This document shows, in pieces, positions 55,314 through 63,986 of a DNA stretch of 64,000 nt. Origin of the DNA: Allobosea lathyri. GTDB lineage: Bacteria > Pseudomonadota > Alphaproteobacteria > Rhizobiales > Beijerinckiaceae. The notes beneath the pieces are model-generated. The model ran no database searches, was not told the origin of the DNA, and saw only the letters and a list, made by a program, of their open reading frames with translations. Position numbers and translations under genes: made by a program. Position 1 is the first letter of the stretch, and the number at the start of each line of letters is the position of its first letter. The stretch is from the NCBI RefSeq assembly GCF_900108245.1, contig NZ_FNUY01000003.1, positions 186,001-250,000 of the forward strand, in the 5' to 3' direction.

Positions 55314-56473
55314 CGTTCGCTCTCGCCGGCCGTCGGTGTTGAAGGCGACAGGCTGGCGAAATAGACGGCGAGGTCGCCGGCCTGCTCGCGGCTCAGGCGG
55401 CGCGCGATCGGCGCCATGATCTTGGCGGTCGGGCTGCTGTCGTTCAGTCCGGTGCGCCAGACGCTCAATTGGCTTTCGAGATAACGCGCCGGCTGTCCCG
55501 CCAGCCGCGGATAGGTCGCTATCGCCTGGGGGCCGTGACAGCTCAGGCAGGCAGGGACGCCGCGCGACGGAATGCCCTCGCGCGCCAGCGCCGCCCCACG
55601 TTCGAGCGCGGCAGATCCGGCGGACGCCGTGTCGCGGATCGCAAGCGGCGGGAGCCCGGCATAGTAGGCCGCGAGCTCATCCATTGCGCGATCCGGCAGG
55701 CCGGCCACCGCTGTCTGCATCACTCCGCTCGGGCGCTCGCCAGCCGCATAGGCCTTGAGCGCACCGAGGATCACCGGCTTGGGCTGGCCGTGAAGGGTCG
55801 GCACGAGCTTGCTCGGCGGTGCCTCTTTCGCTCCGTGGCAGCGTGCGCAGGCTCCGACTGCGTCGGCGTCGGCCTGACCGGTCGCGATCTCGCCGCCGCT
55901 TTGCGGCTCGACATCGACTTCGCCCATGGCCAGTGCGCGATAACTCCCGCGCTCTAGGGTCGGCAGGCGGCGCAGGAAGGCGACCAACGCCCAGATCTCA
56001 TCATCGCGTTCCAGCGCGGGCCAGCTGGGCATCCCGGCGTATTTCAATCCGTGTTTGACGATCCAGAACAACTCGCCGTCGCTCCAGAGGCCGACCTTCT
56101 CCGACAGATCTGGCGGCGGTGGCAGCATGCCGGCCGCTACCGGGCTGATCGGTGTGCCAGGCGCGCCATGGCAATAGGCGCAGCCGCCGTGGAAATGGCC
56201 GGCGCCCAGCCGGATGAGGTCGGGATCGTCCGGCCGTGGGAGAGCCATGTCCGGCGCGCGCGCCCTGACCGAATTCTCCATGCCGAAGCGCAGGATATGA
56301 TCGACGATGCGAAAATGGCCTGTACTGGCCGCGACGTTGTAGACGCCTAGCCAGGCGAACAGCGTTGCCCCGGCAATGCCAGCCGAGACGAGCGCGAGCA
56401 CGGCGCCGATCACTCGGCGCCAGCTGGCGAACAGCCACCAGCTCGCGAACCTAGCGCGACCGAGCAGCGACAT
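55310..56473 (-). CDS. Triheme c-type cytochrome of the oxidase operon
   Basis: A 387-aa membrane-anchored cytochrome. One N-terminal helix (RRVIGAVLALVSAGIAGATLFAWL) is followed by three haem c sites: CAYCH (98-102), CARCH (209-213) and CLSCH (309-313). It could shuttle electrons to subunit II. ATG 56473 is chosen because codons upstream come from a repeat; even so it overlaps ctaG by 23 bases. The ATGA overlap with coxB shows tight coupling. Confidence 0.9.
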   Translation of the reverse strand: MSLLGRARFASWWLFASWRRVIGAVLALVSAGIAGATLFAWLGVYNVAASTGHFRIVDHILRFGMENSVRARAPDMALPRPDDPDLIRLGAGHFHGGCAYCHGAPGTPISPVAAGMLPPPPDLSEKVGLWSDGELFWIVKHGLKYAGMPSWPALERDDEIWALVAFLRRLPTLERGSYRALAMGEVDVEPQSGGEIATGQADADAVGACARCHGAKEAPPSKLVPTLHGQPKPVILGALKAYAAGERPSGVMQTAVAGLPDRAMDELAAYYAGLPPLAIRDTASAGSAALERGAALAREGIPSRGVPACLSCHGPQAIATYPRLAGQPARYLESQLSVWRTGLNDSSPTAKIMAPIARRLSREQAGDLAVYFASLSPSTPTAGESER

Positions 56474-57200
56474 CGGCATCCACCTCCAGGGAATCCACCT
56501 CCAAGGCACTCATCTCCGAGGCACTCATCTCCGGACCTTGGCCGAGGTCGAGACGCGCCAGCATCTGCGCGGCCAGAATGACGCCCGCGACGAGATAGCT
56601 CAGCGGGCAGGCCGTGATCATCAGCAGGCCAGCGAGCTGCTGATCCGCCAGCGTGGAGGGGCCCGTCGTGCACAATGCCAGCGCGAGGCCGGGCAGCCCG
56701 TAGAGATCGCGCGGCGCGGAGATCAGGAGCACGCCGAGAAGGCAGGCGAACTTGCCCGTCAACATTAAGGCGGCGAGCGAGCGCCATCCCGACGACGCTC
56801 CAACCGCGATCACCGCGCGCCAGAACGCGACCGCAGAGACCGCCAGCAGGATGAGCAGAGCAAGTTGGAATATGGCCGAGCCTGCCGTCGCCTGCTGCAC
56901 GGCCGGTGCGTGCCAGGCCCAGAGCAGCAGAATCTGCAGCAGCCCGGCCTTCCAGATCATGTGGGGCGCGCCCGGTCTGAAGCGCCCCGCAAACAGCAGC
57001 GCAGCGAGGGGAGCCAGCAGGTTCATCAAGGCCAGATGCTGCAGCATCTGCAGCGAAAGCGGGCCGATCTCGACCAGTGCGACCGTTACGACCCCCAACA
57101 CCAGGACCAGGGCGCAGCTCGTCAGGACGGCAGCTGATCCGTCCGTTCTGGCTCCGCTTTCGTGCTGAACGAGAATGCGTTCCAAACCCACTTCCCCCAT
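56451..57200 (-). CDS. ctaG: Cytochrome c oxidase assembly protein, caa3_CtaG family
   Basis: A 249-aa membrane protein with about seven helices; it matches the caa3_CtaG group (LQMLQHLALMNLLAPLAALLFAGR; DQQLAGLLMITACPLSYLVAGVILA). It is thought to help insert CuB or assemble the oxidase. The start 57200 lies just after a stress-type -10 element. Residues about 228-244 are four 5-residue repeats (EMSAS/EMSAL/EVDSL/EVDA) that overlap the next gene. Confidence 0.88.
   Translation of the reverse strand: MGEVGLERILVQHESGARTDGSAAVLTSCALVLVLGVVTVALVEIGPLSLQMLQHLALMNLLAPLAALLFAGRFRPGAPHMIWKAGLLQILLLWAWHAPAVQQATAGSAIFQLALLILLAVSAVAFWRAVIAVGASSGWRSLAALMLTGKFACLLGVLLISAPRDLYGLPGLALALCTTGPSTLADQQLAGLLMITACPLSYLVAGVILAAQMLARLDLGQGPEMSASEMSALEVDSLEVDADVAARSR
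56478..56537. repeat. Four 15-bp tandem repeats in the ctaG/cytochrome overlap
   Basis: ATCCACCTCCAGGGA, ATCCACCTCCAAGGC, ACTCATCTCCGAGGC and ACTCATCTCCGGACC (56478, 56493, 56508, 56523). They end the ctaG frame and lie directly upstream of the cytochrome start. Confidence 0.88.
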
Positions 57201-57206
57201 TTCGCC

Positions 57207-57231
57207 AACGAGCGGAGAGCGCCGGGGTTCC
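57207..57231 (-). promoter_or_regulatory. EcfG-type stress promoter of the cox operon
   Basis: Minus strand GGAAC-N16-CGTT (plus strand AACG 57207-57210, GTTCC 57227-57231), the full consensus. The -10 element ends six bases before ATG 57200, so the mRNA would be leaderless or nearly so. Confidence 0.7.
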
Positions 57232-57549
57232 GCAGGCAGTGCGGCAAAGGGCGAGCATCGCGAATAAATGCCTCGGCCTCACGTCAGGATCCGGTTGGCT
57301 CGCGCCTCCCACCGCAAGGAGACATCATCCGGCGTTGCCGCCTCGGTGTTGAGCCTTGCAGCCTGAAACAGCCAGGTAGCGTTGCCGGGAGACGCCGGCT
57401 ACAGCCCGATCCCACGCTGCCCAATCTCCAAATCGTCGTGGTTTCCGACGATCAAGATGGCCGACGTGACCGGGTGGAAGGAGGGTGAGAAGCCGGTTGC
57501 CGCGAATCGCGGAGGGAGGGAGCTGGAAAGCCTTGGGACATGCGAAGGC

Positions 57550-58821
57550 TCAGGGCTTCACCGCGGCTGCCGAGGCGACCTCGGGCTCCCCTTGCTCCCA
57601 GCCAAAGATGCTCCGGCCCCCATACTCCGCCGACCGTCGGCGTTCCTCGGTCACATATTCGCCCAGTGTCGGGCCCGTGGCGACACGCTCCAGCCGGCGG
57701 CTCTCGCGGTCGAGCCGGGAGATCGCGGCGAGACGATCGTCCTGGCCCAGCTTTGCCCGATCGACCGCGGATCGCAGCACGGCAATGGTCTGATCGTAGA
57801 CCTTGGTGGGTACGGCGAAGGGTTGCCGGTCCTTACCGCCATGGGCAAGCGAGAAGCGCGCCGGATCGGCGAAGCGGCACGGCGCGCCATGGACCACCTC
57901 GGCCACCATCGCAAGCGAGCGCACGGTGCGCGCCCCGACGCCAGGCACGAGCAGCAGCTCCGAGAAATCGGCCGGAGCTCTGTCGGCCGCAGCTGCGAGC
58001 GCCCCGTGAAGTCGCCGCGCGATCACGTCCTTGGGCCGGACGTCGTGATGGGCCGGCATGACCAGATGGGGCAGGGCGAGTTGCGCGGGCGATAGCGCCG
58101 GCGGGGCACGGTCGCGCTCCAGCGCCGCGAACTCCTTGACGATGGCATCTGGACCGATTTCCCGCAGCATCGTGATCTGGCCGTCGCGGGACGGTTTCGC
58201 GCGTGCATCGGTGAGATTGATGATGCGGCCCTGGTTCTGGCCATCGATTGCGGCATGGGGTGTCTCGACGAAGCTCGCGAGCCCCTCCGACTGCCAGTGA
58301 TAGCGCCGAGCGAGTCCACCATCGCCATTCATGCCCTGCTGCACGACGACCCATTGTCCGTCATCGGTGACGATGAAGCCGTGGAGATAGAGATCGAAAC
58401 CGTCCTGCACAGCGGCGCTGTCGACCTTGGCGACGAGGCGACTTGCTTTGGCCAACGCGTGCCCATCGAAGCCGACCCTGGCGCCGATCCGCTCCAGTTC
58501 TGCGGGCGTATGCCGGGAATGGCTGCCACGTCCGCCGCAGACATGCAGGCCGAGCTCGCCGGAGAGCGGCGCCAGCCCGCGTTTGAGAGCGCCGATGACG
58601 CTCGTGGTGATGCCCGAGGAGTGCCAATCCATGCCCATCACCGCCCCAAAAGACTGGAACCAGAAAGGGTGGGCCAGACGTCGCAGCAGCTCGTCGCGGC
58701 CATAGTGATGGATGATCGCTTCGCAGATGACAGCGCCGAGACGCGTCATGCGCTGGGCAAGCCAGGCGGGCACGCGGCCGTAATGCAATGGCAGATCGGC
58801 ACTGCCGGAGCGACGCGTCAC
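57550..58821 (-). CDS. DUF763 family protein
   Basis: A 423-aa protein of the DUF763 family: the start GSADLPLHYGRVPAWLAQRMTRLG is diagnostic. It has a helix-hairpin-helix-like stretch SELLLVPGVGARTVRSLAMVAEVVHG, which suggests DNA binding. GTG 58821 is preferred since GAGGAC lies upstream and the first 23 codons of the longer frame lack family similarity. Function unknown; near a Ku/LigD cluster, a DNA role is plausible. Confidence 0.85.
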   Translation of the reverse strand: MTRRSGSADLPLHYGRVPAWLAQRMTRLGAVICEAIIHHYGRDELLRRLAHPFWFQSFGAVMGMDWHSSGITTSVIGALKRGLAPLSGELGLHVCGGRGSHSRHTPAELERIGARVGFDGHALAKASRLVAKVDSAAVQDGFDLYLHGFIVTDDGQWVVVQQGMNGDGGLARRYHWQSEGLASFVETPHAAIDGQNQGRIINLTDARAKPSRDGQITMLREIGPDAIVKEFAALERDRAPPALSPAQLALPHLVMPAHHDVRPKDVIARRLHGALAAAADRAPADFSELLLVPGVGARTVRSLAMVAEVVHGAPCRFADPARFSLAHGGKDRQPFAVPTKVYDQTIAVLRSAVDRAKLGQDDRLAAISRLDRESRRLERVATGPTLGEYVTEERRRSAEYGGRSIFGWEQGEPEVASAAAVKP

Positions 58822-59001
58822 GCCGGGTCCTCGCGAACGAAACAGGAACTCAACATATAGCGCAACCAGGCGGATGCTGCAAAGGAGCATGCTCGGACTG
58901 TCGCTCGTCGGCCGCGGATGGCCTCACCGCTCTCGAATTCTTTGGTTTGGCCGCAACGTACCGACCCGCCGGCGCGAAGGCTCGATAAAGCCGATCCGTG
59001 G

Positions 59002-59026
59002 GGAACGCTTGGGCAAGTCGATGGTT
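59002..59026 (+). promoter_or_regulatory. EcfG-type stress promoter
   Basis: GGAAC (59002-59006), 16 bases, GGTT (59023-59026), 44 bp before the DUF3008 gene. Confidence 0.68.
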
Positions 59027-59069
59027 TAAACGATGTCGCTTGGAAGCGACCTTTTGCAAGGAGACGGTC

Positions 59070-59258
59070 ATGCCGGCGAAATCAGCAGCTCAGCAAAAGG
59101 CGGCAGGCGCCGCCCTGGCCGCCAAGCGCGGCGACATCAAGAAAAGCGAACTCAAAGGCGCTTCAAAATCGATGGAGAAATCGATGAGTGAACGCGAACT
59201 CGACGAACTCGCCTCGACCAAGCGCAAGGGCAAGCCCGAGCATGTGTCGAAGTCGTGA
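59070..59258 (+). CDS. DUF3008 family small protein
   Basis: A 62-aa basic protein (MPAKSAAQQKAAGAALAAKR; KGASKSMEKSMSERELDELA; STKRKGKPEHVSKS), a near-standard DUF3008 sequence. AAGGAGA precedes the ATG. The family is small, alphaproteobacterial and of unknown function; it is often stress-induced. Confidence 0.88.
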   Translation: MPAKSAAQQKAAGAALAAKRGDIKKSELKGASKSMEKSMSERELDELASTKRKGKPEHVSKS

Positions 59259-59291
59259 GCCTCGCCTCGGTCACGGCGGCATCTGAATAGC

Positions 59292-59600
59292 ATGTCGGAT
59301 GGCGCAAGGGAGCTTCGTCTCGCCTTCAAGCGTATCGAGCGCGAACTGCCGCATAGGCTGGCGTCTTGGATGCGGTGGTTGCGGCACCCTCAATCGCGCT
59401 GGGTCAGACTGCCGGCGGGGATGGTGCTGATCGTCGGCGGCGTCTTCTCGATCCTGCCGTTTCTGGGGCTATGGATGCTGCCGCTTGGCTTGATGCTGAT
59501 CGCTGCTGACGTGCCCATGCTGCGGCGGCCGATGGCTCGGCTGATCATGTGGGCCGCCGATCACCTCGATCGCTATCGCATGCGGCGGTCAAAGCGATAG
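59292..59600 (+). CDS. Small membrane protein
   Basis: A 102-aa protein: charged N terminus, then two hydrophobic segments (LPAGMVLIVGGVFSILPFLGLWMLPLGLMLIAADVPML) and a basic C-terminal helix. Close relatives are sometimes labelled tryptophan synthase beta-like, which is not supported by sequence. Function unknown; cotranscription with DUF3008 is possible. Confidence 0.68.
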   Translation: MSDGARELRLAFKRIERELPHRLASWMRWLRHPQSRWVRLPAGMVLIVGGVFSILPFLGLWMLPLGLMLIAADVPMLRRPMARLIMWAADHLDRYRMRRSKR

Positions 59601-59757
59601 CCGTAGCGGCTCTGCAGGCGGCGCAGAAATACCGTTCATGCGCTTGTTCCGAGGGGAGCGACGGTTCCTTCACTCCCCGCGGCCATCGCCTGGCGGCTCG
59701 CAGATAATGTCCGACCCCCAACGGAGTCAGCAGTTCACCCGCGATGGTGAGGTGCTC

Positions 59758-59858
59758 TAGACCGTCGGACCGGATATCGTATCCGGCCCGACGATCTAGC
59801 TCTTTGTTTTTGCATCGGCTTTTCCCGAAAACCGCATCTCACTTTTCCGGCCGATGCT
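59758..59858 (+). repeat. 101-bp dispersed repeat, copy B
   Basis: Begins CTAGACCGTCGGACCGGATA and ends CCGATGCTC, with an inner hairpin (TCGGACCGGATATCGTATCC and its mirror). It aligns without gaps to 22738-22838 in the same orientation and ends at the stop codon of the gamma-glutamyltransferase gene. Confidence 0.85.
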
Positions 59859-61454
59859 CTAAATGCCGATGGCGCAGCCGTCCTTGCGTGGGTCGGAACC
59901 GCCGAGCAGCGTGCCGTTCTCCCAATCGATCCAGATCGCCTGCGCTCCACCGATCGGCGTCTTGGGCGGCTGGACCTTGAAGCCACGGCTTTCCAGCGCA
60001 GCGCCGCAGCGCTCGCGCAGCCGGCCCTCGACCTCGACGGTCGCCGTGCCCGGCAGCGGGAACAGGCGGGGGAGGTCGATGGCGCTCTGCAGATCGAGGC
60101 CGTGATCGAACAGTTTTGCCAGGAAATGGGCGTGGCCCATCGCCTGATAATGGCCGCCCATCACGCCGAAGGAGAGGCAGACCCTGCCGTTCTCGGCGAC
60201 CATGGCCGGGATGATCGTGTGCATCGGGCGCTTGCGCGGGCCGATGGCGTTGGGGTGCCCCTGTTCGAGCACGAAGCTCTGGCCGCGATTGTGGAAGAGC
60301 ACGCCGGATTTCGGCGTCATCAATCCGCTGCCATAGGGATGGAACACGGAGTTGATGAAGCTGACCGCATTGCGCTGCTTGTCGACCACCGAGATATAGA
60401 CGGTGTCGCGATGCTCGGCGCCGCCGGTCAGCGCCGGCAGCGGCGCGGTCGCCTTGGCGGGGTCGATGCGGGCCGCCAGCTCGTCGGCGAGAGCGTCGGA
60501 GAGCAGGTAGTCGACGGGGACGTGGCTGACCGACATGTCGGCGACGAACTGGTCGCGCGCTGCGTAGGCCAGACGCGTCGCCTCGATTTCGATGTGCAGG
60601 TTCTCTACCGCCAGAGGATCGGGCGTCGGCGTGAAGCGTTCGAGGATCTTCATGATCATCAGCGCGACGATGCCCTGGCCGTTGGGCGGAATCTCATAGA
60701 CCGTGCGGCCACGGAACTGCGTGCTGATCGGGGTGACATATTCTCCCTCGGCAGCGGCGAAATCCTCGCGCGTGTGCAGGCCGCCTGCCGCCTTGAGATA
60801 GTCGGCCATCTCGGCGGCGATCTCGCCGCGATAGAAGGCGTCCGGCCCCTCGCGGCCGATAGCCTCCAGCGTTGCCGCCAGGCCGGGCTGGTATTGCAAG
60901 GTGCCGGCTGCCGGCGGCTGGCCCGCGACGAGGAAGGTCGCGGCGGCGTTGGGGTCCTGCCGCAGCAATTCGCGCTGATTGGCGAGGTCGTAGGCGACGC
61001 GCGGCGTCAGCGGATAGCCGTCGCGCGCGAGCGCGATGGCGGGCGCGAGAATCTCGGCCAGCGACATGCGCCCGTGATCCTCGACCAGCCGTGCCCAGGC
61101 CTCGACAGCGCCGGGCACGGTGACGGCGTGAGGCGAATGCCGCTCGATCGAGGTGATGCCGGCCTCACGATACCATTGCGCGGTTGCGGCGGCGGGCGTG
61201 CGGCCGGAGCCGTTATAGCCCCTGATCTCGGTGCTGCCTTCGCGCGAGATCAGGGCGAAGCAATCGCCGCCGATCCCTGTCGAGCCGGCCTCGACGACGG
61301 ATTGCACGGCGCAGGCCGCGATGGCGGCGTCGACCGCGTTGCCGCCGGCGCGCAGCACATCGATGGCTGCGAGCGTCGACGTCGGGTGGGAGGTCGCGGC
61401 CATGGCGTCGCGGCCGATGGCGAGGGAACGTCCGGGAAGCTCGAAGTCACGCAT
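59859..61454 (-). CDS. Gamma-glutamyltransferase family protein
   Basis: A 531-aa Ntn-hydrolase precursor. The predicted self-cleavage Thr is Thr351 in EHRDTVYISVVD, and the downstream GSGLMTPKSGVLFHNRG region is family-typical. It lacks a signal peptide, so it may be cytoplasmic, unlike E. coli Ggt. It hydrolyses or transfers gamma-glutamyl groups or related amides. It follows the binding-protein gene in the same orientation, suggesting peptide use. Confidence 0.92.
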   Translation of the reverse strand: MRDFELPGRSLAIGRDAMAATSHPTSTLAAIDVLRAGGNAVDAAIAACAVQSVVEAGSTGIGGDCFALISREGSTEIRGYNGSGRTPAAATAQWYREAGITSIERHSPHAVTVPGAVEAWARLVEDHGRMSLAEILAPAIALARDGYPLTPRVAYDLANQRELLRQDPNAAATFLVAGQPPAAGTLQYQPGLAATLEAIGREGPDAFYRGEIAAEMADYLKAAGGLHTREDFAAAEGEYVTPISTQFRGRTVYEIPPNGQGIVALMIMKILERFTPTPDPLAVENLHIEIEATRLAYAARDQFVADMSVSHVPVDYLLSDALADELAARIDPAKATAPLPALTGGAEHRDTVYISVVDKQRNAVSFINSVFHPYGSGLMTPKSGVLFHNRGQSFVLEQGHPNAIGPRKRPMHTIIPAMVAENGRVCLSFGVMGGHYQAMGHAHFLAKLFDHGLDLQSAIDLPRLFPLPGTATVEVEGRLRERCGAALESRGFKVQPPKTPIGGAQAIWIDWENGTLLGGSDPRKDGCAIGI

Positions 61455-61514
61455 GGCAGGGCTGGTCCAGTTTGTCCGCCGCGTGCTGCGGCGGGTGGGG
61501 GATTATCATGGGAG

Positions 61515-61546
61515 GGCCCGGAAGACAGCGCGCTGTCCTCCGGGCC
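61515..61546 (-). terminator. Long hairpin between binding-protein and GGT genes
   Basis: GGCCCGGAAGACAGCG (61515-61530) pairs with CGCTGTCCTCCGGGCC (61531-61546). There is no T-run, so it may stabilise or attenuate the mRNA rather than end it. Confidence 0.55.
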
Positions 61547-61570
61547 GGCTGTCGTCAACCCTTGCGGGGA

Positions 61571-63154
61571 TTAGTTCTTGCGGAGGTTGGTGAAGACGGG
61601 GACGCCGTTCAGCATGCCGGTGAGGGTCTTGCGGTAGGCGACGGGCTGGAAATACTGCCCGGCGGGGACATAGGGCACGTCCTGCATAGCCTGAAGCTGG
61701 ATCTCCTGCGCGATCGCCTTCTGCTGTGCGACATCGCCTGTCTCGAGCCAGCGGGCGCGCAGCGCCTCGATTGCAGGGCTTTCGGGCCAGCCCGGTCCAC
61801 CCTTGGCGCCATTGCCGCGCATGGGCGAGTTGGTGGCGGGTGTGCCGAGGTCGAGCCCGGACCAGTAGGTTACGTAGCAGCTCCAGCCCCCTTCCTCGAC
61901 GGGGCGGCGATTGGTGATGCGCTGGAGCACGGTGCCCCAGTCGGCCGCGACGAAATCGACGTTGGCACCGATCTTCTTCAGCATGTCGGCGGCGACTTCG
62001 CAGACCATGGCGATGCGCGGCACGTCCTGGCCCGATAGCAGGACGATGCGCTCACCCTTGTAGCCGGCCTCGATCAGCTCCTGCTTCAGCTTGGCGTAGT
62101 CCTTGGGCGCCTTCAGTGCCTCGATGCCGGCTTCCGACGCCATCGCGGAGTTGCTGGGGAAGAAGCCCATGCTGGTCCTGACCACCTCGGGATCGCCGCC
62201 GCAGACCGCGTTCATGCAGTCCTGCTGGTCGAGCGCTCTGAGGATGACACGCCGGATCGCCGGGTTGTTGAACGGCGCCTGGGTATGGTTCAGCCTGAGC
62301 TGGCCGGCCATGCCGGAGGGGTCCTTGATCGCGACGACGATGTCGGGGTTCTTGCGCAGGGTGGGCAGCAGGTCGATCAGGGGCTGCTCGACCCAGTCGA
62401 CCGCGCCGGTCTGAAGCGCCGAAATGGCGGTTGCCGGATCCGGCATGACCTGGAACTCGATCCTGTCGAGATAGGGCGTGCGCGGGCCGGCCATGAAGCT
62501 CGGCGTTCCCGCTGAGCGCGGCACATAGCCTTCATGCCGGGCATAGACATGGCGGGCGCCCGGGATGCGCTCCTGCGGGACATAGCGGAACGGGCCGCTG
62601 CCGATCACTTCGGGGATCTGCTTGAACGGATCGGTCTCCGCCAGCCGCTGCGGCATGATCGCGGCAACGAGCGCGCTTGGCCGTGCCAGCGCAGCCGGCA
62701 GTAGCGGAAACGGCTTGCTGAGCCGGAAGACGATGGTGCGATCGTCGGGCGCCGAAATCTCGTCGGTCACTGCCATCAGCGACTGGCCGAAGGTGTCGCG
62801 CACGCCCCAGCGCTTGATCGAGGCGACCGCGTCGCGCGCCAGCACCTTGCTCCCATCGTGGAAGACGAGGCCGGGACGCAGCGTCAGCGTCCAGCGCTTG
62901 CCGTCATCGTCGACGACATGGCCCTCGACCATCTGCGGCTGCGGCTGCAGGCTTTCGTCCAGTCCGTAGAGCGTGTCCCAGACCAGCAATGCATGGGTGC
63001 GGGTCGAGTAGCCGGTCGTCCAGATCGGGTCGATGATCGCGACATCGGAATAGGGCACGAAGCGCAGGACCTTGTTGTCCTGCGCGCGCGCGATATTGGG
63101 CGCGGGCAGGAGTGCCGCAGCCGCGGAAGCTTTCAGAAACTGACGCCGATCCAT
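61571..63154 (-). CDS. ABC transporter substrate-binding protein, peptide type
   Basis: A 527-aa DppA/OppA-like periplasmic protein. Signal peptide MDRRQFLKASAAAALLPAPNIARAQ has a twin-arginine-like RRQFLK motif. GLVFHDGSKVLARDAVASIKRWG is the family-typical segment. No permease genes follow on this side. The next gene is gamma-glutamyltransferase, so uptake of gamma-glutamyl peptides such as glutathione is a reasonable guess. Confidence 0.92.
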   Translation of the reverse strand: MDRRQFLKASAAAALLPAPNIARAQDNKVLRFVPYSDVAIIDPIWTTGYSTRTHALLVWDTLYGLDESLQPQPQMVEGHVVDDDGKRWTLTLRPGLVFHDGSKVLARDAVASIKRWGVRDTFGQSLMAVTDEISAPDDRTIVFRLSKPFPLLPAALARPSALVAAIMPQRLAETDPFKQIPEVIGSGPFRYVPQERIPGARHVYARHEGYVPRSAGTPSFMAGPRTPYLDRIEFQVMPDPATAISALQTGAVDWVEQPLIDLLPTLRKNPDIVVAIKDPSGMAGQLRLNHTQAPFNNPAIRRVILRALDQQDCMNAVCGGDPEVVRTSMGFFPSNSAMASEAGIEALKAPKDYAKLKQELIEAGYKGERIVLLSGQDVPRIAMVCEVAADMLKKIGANVDFVAADWGTVLQRITNRRPVEEGGWSCYVTYWSGLDLGTPATNSPMRGNGAKGGPGWPESPAIEALRARWLETGDVAQQKAIAQEIQLQAMQDVPYVPAGQYFQPVAYRKTLTGMLNGVPVFTNLRKN

Positions 63155-63263
63155 TCGTATTCCCCTGTTTGATTGTCTGGTTGTCTCAATGGCGTCCGGC
63201 CTCTTCGGGCCTGTTCGCCGCTGATCTGGTTTTGGGCCCGTGCGCGTGGCCCAGGCCGCATGG

Positions 63264-63986
63264 TCACGGCAGATGGAGCGAGGCGGGTGCCGCCTGGCCG
63301 GTGCGACGCGGCGTCCCGTTCAGCAGATTGCCGGCGCGCAGGAATTCGGCGAGGCGCGGCGCCGTGCGCATGACGTGATCGCGCATCGTGATTTCCGCGA
63401 GGGCAGCGTCGCCCGTTCTCATCGCCTCGACGACGACATGCTGCGTCTTGGTGGCGGTCAGCGGCCTGTCGACGTGATGGAGCCAGACGCGCATATAGGG
63501 CTCGATCGCGATGTGCAGGGCCGAGATCTGCTTGACCAGCTTCGGCCGCCCGCTCAGCCCGCAGATATATTCGTGAAAGGCCTGGTGGTGCGCGAGCCAG
63601 TCGCCGCCGCCGGCTTCGCCGCTGCGCTCCATCCGCAGGAGAAACATGTCGAGCTCGGCCAGGACGCCTGCGTCGACACGCGGCATGGCCAAGCGGACCG
63701 CCAGCCCCTCCAGCACCGAGCGCATCTCGAAGGTCTCGAAGATCTCGTCGATCGTCAGGCCGGACACGACGCAGCCGCGGTTGGGCCGGATCACCACGAG
63801 CCCTTCATTGGCGAGCCGCTGGAAGGCTTCGCGCACCGGCATGCGGCTCATCGCCAGCTCCTGCGCGATCGTCTCGGGGATCAGGCGCACGCCCGGCTGA
63901 AAACGGCCGCTGCGGATGGCGTGGAGGATGGCGATATAGGCCTCGTCCTGGGCCGTGGCGACTGAGGCGTTACGTCCAAAGCTCAT
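63264..63986 (-). CDS. GntR family (FadR/FCD) transcriptional regulator
   Basis: A 240-aa regulator. The N-terminal winged helix (IRSGRFQPGVRLIPETIAQELAMSRMPVREAFQRLANEGLVVIRPNRGCVV) is followed by an FCD ligand domain (EMRSVLEGLAVRLAM, then FHEYICGLSGRPKL). It lies 109 bp upstream of the binding-protein gene on the same strand and probably controls that unit. The upstream region is cut off by the window end, but the start codon is inside. Confidence 0.92.
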   Translation of the reverse strand: MSFGRNASVATAQDEAYIAILHAIRSGRFQPGVRLIPETIAQELAMSRMPVREAFQRLANEGLVVIRPNRGCVVSGLTIDEIFETFEMRSVLEGLAVRLAMPRVDAGVLAELDMFLLRMERSGEAGGGDWLAHHQAFHEYICGLSGRPKLVKQISALHIAIEPYMRVWLHHVDRPLTATKTQHVVVEAMRTGDAALAEITMRDHVMRTAPRLAEFLRAGNLLNGTPRRTGQAAPASLHLP

